Below are positions 1 through 11,599 of a DNA stretch of 64,000 bases, piece by piece. The notes beneath the pieces are model-generated. The model was not told the DNA's origin. It saw only the letters and a program-made list of their open reading frames with translations, and ran no database searches. Position numbers and translations under genes: made by a program. Positions within the stretch are counted from its first letter, which is position 1; the number at the start of each line of letters is the position of its first letter. Origin of the DNA: Atrina japonica (Eukaryota; Mollusca; Bivalvia; Pterioida; Pinnidae); NCBI GenBank assembly GCA_030159075.1, contig BROG01000459.1, positions 124,001 through 188,000 on the forward strand, read 5' to 3'.

Positions 1-1002
1 TTACTTTCACTTTATACCAAGATAATTTAGATATTTATTTTAAGTATTAGCATTAGGTACATGACTACATCCTAAACATATATACTGTATTTGACCTAAA
101 AAGAGCGCCGGGCGTGGGTAATTGGAGTACACGGCGCCCTTATTTTGACATCTTTTTCTTTCATGAAGCATATTTTGATTACATTGCAAAAAATGGTAAA
201 ATGCTCCACTATGCAACGTTATCTACAGTGTTTATAGCTGTTTTTACTGACTTAATTACTAAAAATGTAATCATGACTACATCCTAAAGTGGAAAAGAAA
301 CAGTGTTGTAAAATTTGTTACTGTCAAATTAAGATTTACCATTTGAACTGCGAGATCAGGAAACAGGCATTATGAGTATGAGTGAGCCTTACACAGATGC
401 TTCCTTATTGAAACCGACAATTTGGACAATTTCTTTGATTTAATACATCTCTGATATTAAAAGTGTATAACTGGTATAATGCGAGATTTTGGTATTTGCG
501 GACGGTTTAAAATGACAGCAGTAGACAAAATGGGAAGTTTGATTGACAACGCTTCGCTTGAAATCCCGAACCCAAATTCAGTTTTATAAAGTTACAGAGT
601 AAACAAGTTTCATATTTCTTTGCAGAAAAAATTGCGATAAGTATTATCTTTCGATAGTGAATACATTTTATTTGACAGGTATTTAACAAAAGAAAAAAAA
701 TGTAACTATGACTGGTTTCATTTTGTTTGTTGATGAACGTCAATGGCGAAATCAAAGATATCACCGTAGAATTGTAAAATTTGCTTACAATGTCAAATTA
801 AGGTTTTCTTTTGCAATTTTGAACTGCAGTTGATATTTATTGCACCAAAAAGGAAAACGTATGATGATGTCAGGCGGTAATCTAAACTTATTAAAAATTA
901 AAAAAAAAAAGGTAAAATTCTTTCAAACAGTCAGTAGATCTACTTGAAAAAAATATCCAGGGGTGCCCTTATAAGAGTAGGCACCCTTTCAAGGACAAAT
1001 AC

Positions 1003-1047
1003 GGTATATAATATATATGTATATATATACATATATATATATATATA
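1003..1047. repeat. (TA)n microsatellite, left of a MITE
   Basis: Alternating TA run with a few G/C interruptions, lying directly against the left end of the inverted-repeat element at 1048. A second TA run lies near its right end at 2050. Confidence 0.85.
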
Positions 1048-2030
1048 CAGTAGAACTTCGATGAGTCGAACTTCAATGAGTCGAATTTCTCGTTGTTTCG
1101 AACTTTTTACGTCCCGATTTATTTCATTAATATCCTTACTGAAAATCAATTTATAAATCGAACTTTCATGAGTCGAATTTCTCGATGTGTCGAACAAAAC
1201 TGGCAGTCCCATCGCTGTAAAAACCCGAAAATTCAAATTCAGTTTTCGAAACCTGTTACAAGATGTAAATTACCAAGGCGATTTTCACACCTATCCGACT
1301 ACGTTGAACAATGGACACGTGTTTATTGATAACAGGACAGTATAAAAAATAACAACATGATTTAAGTAATTAAAAGTAATAAGCAGACGCTAATAGATTA
1401 TTGATTGTTTCGACTAGTGTCAGACTCAAATATGCAAATTTTTGTGTTGGTTGTTTACCATCTCGTATGGGTCATGATAAGTTACCGATTTGTAAAAAAA
1501 AATGAAATGAACCCGATAATATACAGTAAACATTTTCTACTCAAACTCAAAGTGTCACTTGTAACGTCAACATGAAATGAACGGGTATCGGCAATTTGAT
1601 GTGAAAAAAAAATTTTAATGTGATAGACTAGTGCTGCATGATACATCTATTGACTTTCGTTTACAATTGATAATTAAATTGGTGACAAAATATTTTAGCT
1701 TCTCTGTTTTTTTCTTAACTCTGAGTCAACGTTGTTTTATCGTATAGGCGCTTGGATTACATTTTTCTGCAGAATGTTTGGATTTATTCTCTGAGTACAA
1801 AATAAATACACTGTATCTACATTAAATAAGTCCGTAAATGATTTTAGTGGATTCGATTCTAAACTTGATCCCAGCACCTATACAGTTAAAAGTCACGTAC
1901 AATAGATTTGATTAGATTTGTGTGGCATGTCGTTAGGAGTAAATTTTAGATTTCTCGATCACCATTCATGATCCAGGGATGTTTCGAACTTTTTAGACGG
2001 TCCCTTGAACTTCGACTCATCGAAGTTCTA
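1048..2030. mobile_element. MITE-like element with TIRs, CAGT-ended (pogo/Tc1-mariner type)
   Basis: The left end TAGAACTTCGATGAGTCGAA (1051-1070) is matched by its reverse complement at 2011-2030, with the match continuing over about 26 bp with one mismatch. The left terminus reads CAGTAGAAC, and TA dinucleotides flank the element. CAGT termini with a TA target duplication are known for pogo/Tigger-like members of the Tc1/mariner superfamily. No long ORF lies inside, so it would be non-autonomous. The right terminus is less clean because about 15 bp separate it from the TA-rich DNA. Superfamily assignment is inference. Confidence 0.6.
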
Positions 2031-2046
2031 AGGTATAAACATTGTA

Positions 2047-2049
<3 letters not shown>

Positions 2050-2088
<39 letters not shown>
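2050..2088. repeat. (TA)n microsatellite, right of a MITE
   Basis: Nearly perfect alternating TA tract of about 39 bp. With the tract at 1003 it brackets the inverted-repeat element, suggesting insertion into an original TA microsatellite. Confidence 0.9.
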
Positions 2089-2091
<3 letters not shown>

Positions 2092-2715
2092 GTATGAACA
2101 CTGAACAGATACATTTTCTTTATCTTCTTTCATTTATTAGATCACCTATTTAAAGAAAAGGGGGTTTATTAGTTACCCTGGTGTCCGTGTTGCCAGGTTA
2201 ATGTTTTGGGGCAAGTGTTGGAAAGCACTATAAATCATTCAATATGTTTAGTATGACGCTGTTATTTGATATTAAGGACTCTTTAGGAGTAAAGTATCAA
2301 TTAGTGGAGAAAAATACAAAACTTTTTTGGAATAAATTCAAATTTTGACTTGTTTTGTGACTTTAAACTTTTATTTATGAAAATCAAAGGTTAAATGTTT
2401 TGGGTTAAGTTTTGGACAGCACTATAAATCATTCAATATGTGTAGTACATGTAGGACACTGTTAATTTTAACATGTTTTGTGACTTAAACTTTTATTTAT
2501 TAAGATCAAAGGTTATTATTTTGGGGTAAGTTTTGGAAAGCATTATAAATCATTCAGTATGTGTAGTAGGATGCTGTTATTTGGTATAAAGCACGTATCA
2601 ATTAGCGCAGTGAAATGTGAAACTTTTTGGATATAATAAATAATTTTAACATTTTTGTGACTTCAACTTTTATTCATGAAAATCATTATAAGGTCAACTA
2701 ATCAATTACTAAAGT

Positions 2716-2895
2716 AAATGTGAAACTTGTATATAAAGACCCCCTTAGGGACACAACAAAATCAGTCTTTATAGGGAGGTGGTCTTTTTATAGAGATTGA
2801 TTTGTACACAAATGGTACAATTGGGGACAGCAAAAAACAGTCTTTGTGACCAGGTGGTCTTTATACACAGGTGTTTGCTAAAGCAGGTTTTACTG
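2716..2895. mobile_element. CAGT/ACTG-ended MITE, diverged left end
   Basis: The right end GCAGGTTTTACTGTA is the same as the right end of the clean element at 23835-24013, and the left end (GTGAAACTTGTATATAAAGA) is a diverged form of the family's ACAGTGAAACCTG start. The interior repeats the phrase GTGGTCTTTATA seen in other copies. Non-coding. Confidence 0.55.
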
Positions 2896-2994
2896 TATAC
2901 AATTTGTATTAATGCAATCATGTCATTCATGATGAAAATGCTGGTTCTTAAATATGGGGGATTGGTGAGCTACGTTGTCCTCAGAAAACTCTTG

Positions 2995-3590
2995 TTACAA
3001 CATGAAGTTTTACATACATGTATACTTATGTTACAACATGAAGTGTTATATACATGTATACTTATGTTACAACATGAAGTGTTATATACATGTATACTTA
3101 TGTTACAACATGAAGTGTTATATACATGTATACTTATGTTACAACATGAAGTGTTATATACATGTATACTTATGTTACAACATGAAGTGTTATATACATG
3201 TATACTTATGTTACAACATGAAGTGTTATATACATGTATACTTATGTTACAACATGAAGTGTTATATACATGTATACTTATGTTACAACATGAAGTGTTA
3301 TATACATGTATACTTATGTTACAACATGAAGTGTTACATACATGTATACTTATGTTACAACATGAAGTGTTACATACATGTATACTTATGTTACAACATG
3401 AAGTGTTACATACATGTATACTTATGTTACAACATGAATATATACCTATGTTACAACATGAAGTGTTATATACATGTATACTTATGTTACAACATGAAGT
3501 GTTATATACATGTATACTTATTTTACAACATGAAGTGTTATATACATGTATACTTATGTTACAACATGAAGTGTTATATACATGTGTACA
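2995..3590. repeat. 36-bp tandem array, about 17 units
   Basis: The unit begins TTACAACATGAAG and ends TATACTTATG; it repeats with a period of exactly 36 bp from 2995. One unit starting at 3427 is shortened to 24 bp (also a multiple of 3). Units are nearly identical, differing at a few positions such as TTACATAC against TTATATAC, which points to recent amplification. Because 36 is a multiple of 3, long open frames appear with 12-residue repeats, but two overlapping frames are open at once, there is no recognisable domain and the composition is that of a satellite, so I do not call a gene. Confidence 0.95.
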
Positions 3591-4750
3591 TATACAATTT
3601 TTAGTTTAATACTTAGACAACAAGTTCTGTCTGACAGTGAGATGGTTGGAATGTTAACAATCCAGTGATACAGTATATTAACTAAGACTGTGTATCATGA
3701 CTCAAAAGTGTATCATGATAAATGAAAAGCATATCTATGTGTCAAAATTTTTAATATTTTTAGGAATTTTCAGTGTAACATGGGAAATAATAGTGTGAAA
3801 CACAGAAACAATGAATGCAGGTCTACAAATTATATATCAATTACATCTTGTACCTTGGTAAATTGCATGCATTTTAGACAAAAGATACATGCAATTTGTT
3901 AATATAATGCTTGGTGACACCATCAGACACTGAAATTCTTATAAAGGAACCAACATAATTTCGTATTTTGTTTTTCTGAAAAATATCAATTTTTCTATAT
4001 TGATGCTCCGTTTGTACAGAAATAATATCCTGCTATATCATTGTATTGATATATTGTTACACTACTAATATTAACATTTACATTATGTACTCTCATTCTG
4101 GTCTTAATGCTGTTTATGTTGGATTAAACTGTGCACACATGTTTTCATATTGCCATTTACATATAAATACAATGAAATTGATGCCGGATTAGCATCTGAG
4201 TGTGTTATTACAACATAAGATGTACAAGTTAAAAAATCACAAATCAATACATTTATCAGATGATAATACAGACAGATATGTGATATTTTAATCAGACCAC
4301 AAAATAACATGGGAGCAATCATTTAGGTTAAGTGGAGGTTTCCACAAATATAAATCATGTAACCTTCTTTTTGTTCTCGATGAATCATTTTTAAGTCTTC
4401 ATTATTGCTATTGTAACCAGCCGGTTGCGGTCATTCTTTTTAGTGTGTCCTGTAAATGGGTTACGACAATTTCTGTTATTTTGTTGCCTGTTGATGGTCA
4501 CATAACATTGACTCTTAGTTAGTATTGTATGATCAAGATCCAGTATTGACAGCATACATTGTACATGTATGATAAGGGTTTTCCCTTTATTATAGGGATT
4601 CAATGGACCCCTTCAGTTCTCAAATGAAATTAATTGTCATTTGGAAATTGGGGGAGGGGGGCGTATGTCACTGATTCTTTAGGTATAAACATATGTTTTC
4701 TTTGTGTAATCATTATGCTACAATTATGACATAGTCTTTTTATTGCGAAA

Positions 4751-5001
4751 TGGGTACCATGGCCGAGTGGTTAGAGCATCACGCTTTAAAACATGAAGTC
4801 TCTCACCTTTTGTCAACACAGGTTTGAGACGGCTAGAATTTAAGCAGATTTTGTGAGAAAGTTTGCCAGATTACTTACGAAAGCCTGCTGGTCTCTTCTC
4901 GGGTATATTGTAACTGGGTTCTCTCCTCCACCATTAAAAACTGGCCACCACCATACATGTATAACTGAAACACTGTTGAGTGTGGCGCAGAATGTCAATA
5001 A
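4751..5001 (+). mobile_element. tRNA-derived SINE, family A
   Basis: The head resembles a tRNA promoter: A-box TGGCCGAGTGG near 4760 and a diverged B-box GGTTTGAGACG near 4822. The body contains TTGTGAGAAAGTTTGCC, GGTTCTCTCCTCCACCATTA and the tail GTTGAGTGTGGCGCA. The same head-body-tail order recurs at 24281, 57320 and 63265, and 3' parts alone at 21731 and 33320, so this is a dispersed family and not a tRNA gene. Confidence 0.85.
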
Positions 5002-5270
5002 AATTAATTACCAAACAATGAGGAGTTAATCATGTGTCCACTATGAGTTGAGACAACTACAGTTGATTTTCATCTAGTGGTCATTTGCTATTTTGTCTTG
5101 ACAATTACACAGGATTTGTGCAACAGGCTAGGGAAACCCTGAATGATTAGCCACATCAAGATGATTTCATATTTCATAAATTGATGTTGTTCACGTTAGA
5201 TCTTTGTAAATATTTCAGAACTTGATTGTTTCCCAGTACATGTACTTGTAAACTTGATCATGGTGTAATC

Positions 5271-5703
5271 TAGTGTTGTCAAATTGGTTGAAAATCAGCA
5301 TTGGTTGAGCCAAACCGATCATTGATCGACTTATAATCGAATCGGAATCTACTTATGTTATTTTGCAAAATCTCAAAATGTAGCTCACTGTATAATGATA
5401 TTATTAATGATAAATTCTTAGTATGCAGTGTCATTTCCAATAAAACTTGATTATGGACGAAAATACAGATTTTTTACATGATTCAGTTTTCATGAATCAG
5501 TAGGTACGTTGTACATGTAAGTAACATTTAACATGGCGAGAACGGTTGTATCGGCACTGGTTGAATGACAGTAACAAAAGTTTGTTTGAAATCGAGATAA
5601 TATTAGAAATACAAAACCGATTATAATCAGTTATGAAATCTCAAATTGATTGTCTAGAATCGACTGCCTTTCCGACTGATGATTGATTATCATGACAACT
5701 TTA
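5271..5703. mobile_element. Possible small DNA transposon with weak inverted ends
   Basis: The left end TAGTGTTGTCAAATTGG and the right end ATCATGACAACTTTA share an inverted AGTNGTCA-like core, and ATCGAATCGG/ATCGACT-type strings lie inside both ends. The inverted match is short and no clear target duplication was found, so this call is weak. Confidence 0.3.
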
Positions 5704-6461
5704 GTATATTCTACAAAACTACTGTTCATGTAGCTTCATTTACACCTTTTTAATATTGTACATTTTCATATTTGTACTTGTATACATGTAATTGAAACAA
5801 ATTTGAACAAAATTTGCCATACATGTAAATACATGTAGTTTTGTATTAGAAAAAGCAGTTTGACAGTTAAAATTAAACCAGTGTTCAGAGTGAAGACCAA
5901 CTGAATAATAGACTACAATGATTATATAACCAGTAAGAACCTGAAATTGATTCCGTCAATATCTCTATCAGATTTTTATATTTTAAGTTGACAACCATGA
6001 CCTGTAGTATATTGAAATGTCAGACATTACATGCATATTGATAAGGCTATTGTCTATGAACTTTTCTTTATGACTACATTTAGATAACCAACAAAACTTC
6101 CTTATATAGATTACATGTAAGTGCTTTTCCTGAAGGGTAATCAACCACTTACTGGTGAAGGTATATTGTGTAGCAAAATCCTTCTATAGCACTTAAAATG
6201 ATCATATATTTAACAGTGTTACATAATGCTGATTAGATAATGAGATGAATCTGTATTTCCTTTAAAAATCACTCTGTGTTCTACCTCTAAGGGGATTGTA
6301 TTATTGTTTATAATGATATTCACAAATGAACAGATGTGAATACATTGGAACCTGTCTTGAAAGAGTGCCTTTAACTCATTCAGCCCATTCATTCCATTAC
6401 AAGTACTGACAAAAAGATGTTCTTTTGTATAATATACTGGCACTGGTCTTGAGACTGAATA

Positions 6462-6600
6462 CAGTGAAACCTGTCTTGAAAGACCACCTGTCTCTTAAGA
6501 CCACACTCTGAAAACCACTTGGTTAAATAATCCCTTAAATGAAACCTCTTTTGAGAGGTCACTTGTCTTGAGAGACCACATTTCTGTGACAGATTTAGAT
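6462..6600 (+). mobile_element. Left part of a CAGTGAAACCTG MITE
   Basis: Starts CAGTGAAACCTGTCTTGAAA and contains the phrase GACCACCTGTCTCTTAAGAC and, later, CTTGAGAGACCACATTT. The same order of phrases occurs in the interrupted copy at 60917-61327. A related left end (GGAACCTGTCTTGAAAGAG) lies just upstream near 6350. No matching right end is seen. Confidence 0.55.
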
Positions 6601-6670
6601 TTGGATTTACATACTAGAACAGATACATGTGAAATAGCCTAACAATTGCTCCTATACAGATCTACTACTG

Positions 6671-6919
6671 CAGGGATTCCCCACACTCTTTTTGGGAATG
6701 GGCCCTGGGTCATTTAAATTGGGAATTTCAGAAACATTTTATTGAAATTGGGAAATGTAGAAATATATGTACTCAAAACTTTTAAAATACAAGAATGTCT
6801 TTAAATTCATTGTCATTTGACTTGTGGACAAATTGGGGAGGGGGGTGAATGTCTGTTTTTTGCATTGGGAATGGGACCTTATTTTGGCCCTGTATAATCA
6901 TAGGGTGGAAAATTCCTGT
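6671..6919 (+). mobile_element. Non-autonomous element with CAGGGATT ends
   Basis: Starts CAGGGATTCCCCACAC and ends GTGGAAAATTCCTG, an imperfect inverted pair. The interior repeats GGGAATGGG and AAATTGGGAA. A reverse-orientation copy lies at 53984-54228, and shorter relatives at 22200 and 60979. No coding capacity. Confidence 0.6.
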
Positions 6920-8703
6920 ACGGGTATGAGGTACTTTAATCATAAACACATTTTTCATCACCTACATGTTATATTCATTATGTAGATGACAAATTGTTTT
7001 ATATACATAGTGTATATATATTTGTGTAATATAGTCAAACTCTTTATAGATTTATAACAGTCTGAGTGTATGATGCAACCTTAGTATTTCAAATTGAGAG
7101 AATAACAATTAAAAGAAGTCAGTTTATGTTGCTTTAGAAGTATGTACATGTGTATATGTTCATGGTTATTACGTTAAAGATCTTAAGATCTCTAAACCAG
7201 CGTTCAAAGTTAAAACATACCTGCATGAAGTCTTGTACATGTGATATATACATGTAGTAAGTGGTGAAACATGGTTTCTTTGATCTCTCAGTTATTGACT
7301 GAACCAAGCATCTAAATCCCAGACTAATTTATAACCTCAATATGTACTTTTACAAATTACAGTTAATCCATATTATATAGGTCTAGCGTAACCAGACAGT
7401 GTTCAGGGCCTGAAGTCACCAAATTTACTCAGTACTCAAGCTCAACTAACTTTTCATGATTTTAAGGTAAAACATACAAATTTTATTTTGTAACTGGACA
7501 TGCTTATATATAATGACAGCATATAACTGTAAATAATGATCAAAATTATCGCTCATTTGATTAAAAACTTTAGAAATATTAAAAAAGAAATGTTTGAGTA
7601 CGTTCTCAAATCTTGAGTACTGTACTCAATGTATTTATTCGTTTTTTACAGGAAAATCATAAGTGTCACGCAAAAATTTGTATGTAAATGATTAAAAATG
7701 ATAATATGTTTCCTAATCACTTAAATCCAAAAGTTTTATAAATAATTTCATAGTCAGAATAATGAAATAAAAGTTGAGCTTGAGTATTGAGGAAATTTGG
7801 TGACTTTGGGCCCAGATGTGTAAAGTTCAGTATTTTTATCTGTACATGATAACATGTATGCCCAACTGACTGACTCAAAGTGGTCTGATTAGCGAGGTGA
7901 TCTCTTAAGTGAGGGTCAGTTCTTAGTTGATATTTACTTGTACAATATATTGAGAAATTCTATAGAGATTGAATAATTATCATGTTTATGGTCTGAAATG
8001 TGAGGTAATTTGTAAACATACATGTAGGTAATCTTATGGGGAAGTTTCACTGTAATTCTCCTCTTAGCATTGATAAGCACATAAATTTTACAAATTACAT
8101 GTAAACTTTAAAGTGTAAAAAAAATTATTGTCTTCTAAAATGAATTTTTACTTCAGAACTAAGAATATCACAGTTGACAATTTCAGCAATATACATGTAC
8201 ATTTCGTACTTACAGAATTAAAATCGTGGATGTAGGCTATTTATCTCATTGATAAAATCTTGTACTTTTAGGCAATATTAGTGTTCCATAAGGAAGATGT
8301 TATTTTGTCCTTAAGATAAAGATTTTCACTGTCAATGATTTTATTGATTTACAGATTAAAAACCTGAGAATATGTTTTAGATGATAAAAAACATACATCT
8401 CGTTGTTTGTTTTTTTTTATCATACATAGGACAGCAGCCAGCAGTAATATAAACTAGTATAGATTGTAGATGGTTGCGCTGTACTCATGCAAGCGTCATC
8501 CATACCTTGATTCAATGCTCGGTTGAGTTCTGTAGATCAAGTCTTCGACAGCATGTGTATTTATAATGTACATCGTGTTTATGTAGCTTGACTTCTCCAG
8601 TATAATTTTTACATCATGATTGAATTTATTTCAATGTTTGTTTTTTCACAACTCTAACAGGACTTTCTTTGATAAATTTGTTATTGTTCTGATACCATTT
8701 CAA

Positions 8704-8782
8704 TTAACCCTTTGTCCCCAAAGTACCTAAATGGTATGCTCTTAGACTGATCTATTATGGTCTGTTGTGTTGGAAGGGTTAA
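8704..8782. mobile_element. Short TTAACCC...GGGTTAA palindromic MITE
   Basis: A 79-bp element beginning TTAACCCTTTGTCCCC and ending GGAAGGGTTAA. TTAA at both ends with CCC/GGG next to it is the pattern left by piggyBac-type transposition (established for that superfamily; assignment here is inference). Similar copies lie at 17953 and 18599. Confidence 0.6.
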
Positions 8783-10230
8783 ACAACATTGTGACTATTA
8801 GATAACCCACTATACATGTAGAATACTAAAATATTTCCACTGGTTGTTTTCCCAATGGAAAGGACCTCATTCCCAAGTTCTGAAAGTACCAGTAGTTTTA
8901 GACCTTTGCATGCATTCACATTTACCAGGACAAGTAGTTTTTGAGACTTGCATTCACATTAAAAGGACCTCATTCCCAATGTTCTGAAAGTAGTTTGAGA
9001 GCCTCACATGTATGTTGTGATTATGTTACATACATAAGCATGTATCATTGTATGTGTATTTACATGTAGTTAATAGTTATTAAAACATTGTTCACAATAT
9101 CTGATTGACATTTTGTCACTTGCAGATAAACTTGTACATGTAACATCTGACAATAGTACTGGGAAATATTGACACCTTCCAATCTGTTAACAGGAAATGT
9201 AATAAACTCCATCTTGTATATAGGTATACATATAGACAATTGTACTTGTAATGTAGATAGTGAACTCTCTGCACTGTGACCAAATATGATGATTATAAAA
9301 TGAAATTGAATTACATGAAATGACTTGATCATGATACATGTACATATATAGCTTAAATACTGTTGTATCTCCATTGTTAAAAACTAGAATTAAAGGTTTG
9401 TCTTCAATAAGTTGTTAGTTAAAAAATAAAGTTGTAACACATTAAAGTTATTTGATATATTCCTTGTTGCGTACTCTGTCAAGTGTAACATACACAGATA
9501 TCTGTAGGTTCTTTCCCACAGATTTAAATGCTCTAATTCCTGTACTGACAGACTTGTATACCATATGCAGTATCAATCTACATTTCATATAATGTTATGT
9601 ATTGAAATTGAAATTTCTTTAAAATTCTAAATTAAAACTTCCTATGCACTTTACATTATTATCTAAATTGATGATCTATTGGTAAATATGTGTATGTATG
9701 TGTTCAGATCGTAAGTTCCCATCTGCAAGTTTTTAGAGATAAAACATGCCCATATTTCAGTCACCTTTTCCAGTCAATAAAATCTGAGTCATCCGTGTAT
9801 TTGTTTGTTCGGTGTAGCTTTACACATTATTGTGGTAGTCTATATTGCATCACTTTTATGTCAGGATTAAGTCTATACATGTTGTACAAGGACATGCCCT
9901 ATGTCAGTATGTGTAGGTCAATCTGTCATCTCATCCTTCCATTTTTTTGTTTCTGAGATAATTTTTAAAGGGAGAGGTGGTGTTTGTATGCCCAACTTTT
10001 AAACACTCTTAATAACAAAACCAGTGTTAATATTTTTAACTAGTTAATTTATTGCTTACAACATAGGTAATTGGCCTAACTTATATCACAATAAATGTCA
10101 AAATATAAAAATTGTAACAAACTTTTACCACAAGATATAATTGTTAGTTGCAAACTTTATACATTGTACCTAGTTGCAGTAAGGATCCAGGTCAAAATAT
10201 ACTGGAAGGGATATCCTGTTACCGGCACAT

Positions 10231-10428
10231 CATTGTACATTATATATTGTTTTCATAGATTTGATATACATATATGACCTACAAAAGTTGGCCTGTCATT
10301 GTAAATTATATATTGTTTTCATAGATTTGATATACATATATGACCTACAAAAGTTAGCCTGTCATTGTAAATTGTATATTGTTTTCATAGATTTGATATA
10401 CATCATTACATGTATGACCTACAAATTT
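10231..10428 (+). repeat. 66-bp tandem repeat, three units
   Basis: Units start CATTGTA at 10231, 10297 and 10363 and each carries TTTTCATAGATTTGATATAC followed by GACCTACAAA. The third unit is diverged near its end. Confidence 0.9.
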
Positions 10429-10459
10429 CATGAGTGACATAAAAAACTATCAAACACAG

Positions 10460-10787
10460 GGCTGGACAAATAATTTTGCAGTCAGTTGGTCCAGGGCAAG
10501 CTGAAAGTCATTTTCAACTTGCTCAGACCACTAAGCTATTACATGGCAAACAATGCACATGCAAAATGTCAGACCCAACTATATGCATATACACAACTAA
10601 TAATCTTGAGTGTTAATTACTGTCATCCAATCATTTATTTGATCATCATTTTCCTCAACATTTGCAGAAGTAAAACACTTAACTGTTTTTTAGCTTGCCC
10701 ACGAGCTAGCTGTTCATATTTTTCAACTTCCCCTAGCAAAAATTGAGGTTGCCCCGGGGGCTGGGCAAGTGAATTTGTCCTGCACTG
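10460..10787. mobile_element. hAT-like non-autonomous element with 8-bp target duplication
   Basis: The 8-bp direct repeat AAACACAG lies at 10452-10459 and again at 10788-10795. Between them the left end GGCTGGACAAAT and the right end ATTTGTCCTGCACTG are inverted relatives. An 8-bp duplication is usual for hAT transposons. The inside holds GGGCAAGC/GCTTGCCC-type inverted words and no transposase. Confidence 0.6.
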
Positions 10788-11127
10788 AAACACAGGTACC
10801 ATGAAGATATTTAATTCAGATTTTTTACCCATATATTGGTTTAAATGCCCCCAAGTTTGAAGATCAAGGAGAACATTTTGTATGTTCTGTGTTCAACATT
10901 TTTGGTTTCTATCCAATGTTTGAGGTTCTTTTTTTGGTATGTTGCTTTCTGTGTGCGAGATTTTGGACGAGTTCCATTGTGACTAACATTCAGCAATACT
11001 TACCAGATTTATGGGACTTTGACTACTAGTGTATGTACTTTGGGAATGATTCTCTGGGGCATAGGTCTCACAACATAATATTTTTTGTGTGTGTATTAAT
11101 GGTGTACTTTTTGAACTTTTACATGTA

Positions 11128-11302
11128 CAGTCAAACTTGCATTAAAGGCCACCTGTATAATATGGCACCTGCTTATAAAAGTCATATACCTTTGTTAACT
11201 TTTTTATAATGAATAAACCTCTTTAAAAAGACCAAATGTCTATAATAGCTACCGTACTTTTGCCTGTTCTCTTGAGTTGCCTTTATGGGCAAGTTTGACT
11301 GT
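11128..11302. mobile_element. CAGT-ended MITE, complete, with TA flanks
   Basis: Left CAGTCAAACTTGC and right GCAAGTTTGACTG are perfect inverted 13-mers, and TA sits immediately outside each end. The interior carries AAGACCAAATGTCTATAATA, related to the other CAGT-ended copies. It ends about 125 bp before the first recognised MTMR exon. Confidence 0.8.
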
Positions 11303-11426
11303 ATGTACATAAGAACAAGGTCAGATTAGGTTAGATTATTCTTGTTTTTCAGGACTGATGTAAAAGTACTTAAAATGGTATTGTTAATTGGTTGTAAAAT
11401 CCATCTGTATCCCTTTTTATTTTCAG

Positions 11427-11599
11427 GTGTGGTTTCAGTAACAATGACTCATGTCAAGATTGGTTCAAGAGAATTTGTGCTAAAATATCACAACCTAAAC
11501 AGCTAAATGAGGTGTTTGCATTTCCATTCTGTGCTTGGTGTGTAGACAGAAATCCGGGCCCCACAGAACACCAAGCTTGTTATCAGCTGTGTATGCAAG
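11427..11599 (+). CDS. MTMR3: MTMR exon a: end of PH-GRAM region
   Basis: Preceded by TTTTATTTTCAG and followed by GTACTG. The first base completes a codon begun in an upstream exon that was not found. It encodes CGFSNNDSCQDWFKRI and then FAFPFCAWC, matching the family pattern in which a Cys-x-Phe-Ser strand leads to Cys-Gln-Glu-Trp and an Ala-Trp-Cys motif. It ends after one base of a codon. Confidence 0.9.

Larger units (their letters stand above)
1..11426. other. Non-coding region upstream of the first recognised MTMR exon
   Basis: No exon could be supported here on either strand. Since the first recognised exon at 11427 starts in the middle of a codon, the coding sequence must continue upstream, so at least the 3' part of this stretch should be intron of the MTMR gene. 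The conserved PH-GRAM motifs expected before that exon (a Val-Pro-Leu strand and a Cys-Lys-Asp-Ser turn) were looked for by eye and not found. The region holds several small transposons, two TA microsatellites, a 36-bp tandem array and a SINE, listed separately. The rest is AT-rich DNA in which I see nothing. Confidence 0.6.

Noticed and set aside
2797..3609. 270-residue open frame with 12-residue repeats
   Set aside because: It is the 36-bp satellite read through; a second frame is open over the same bases, and there is no domain, splice context or codon bias.
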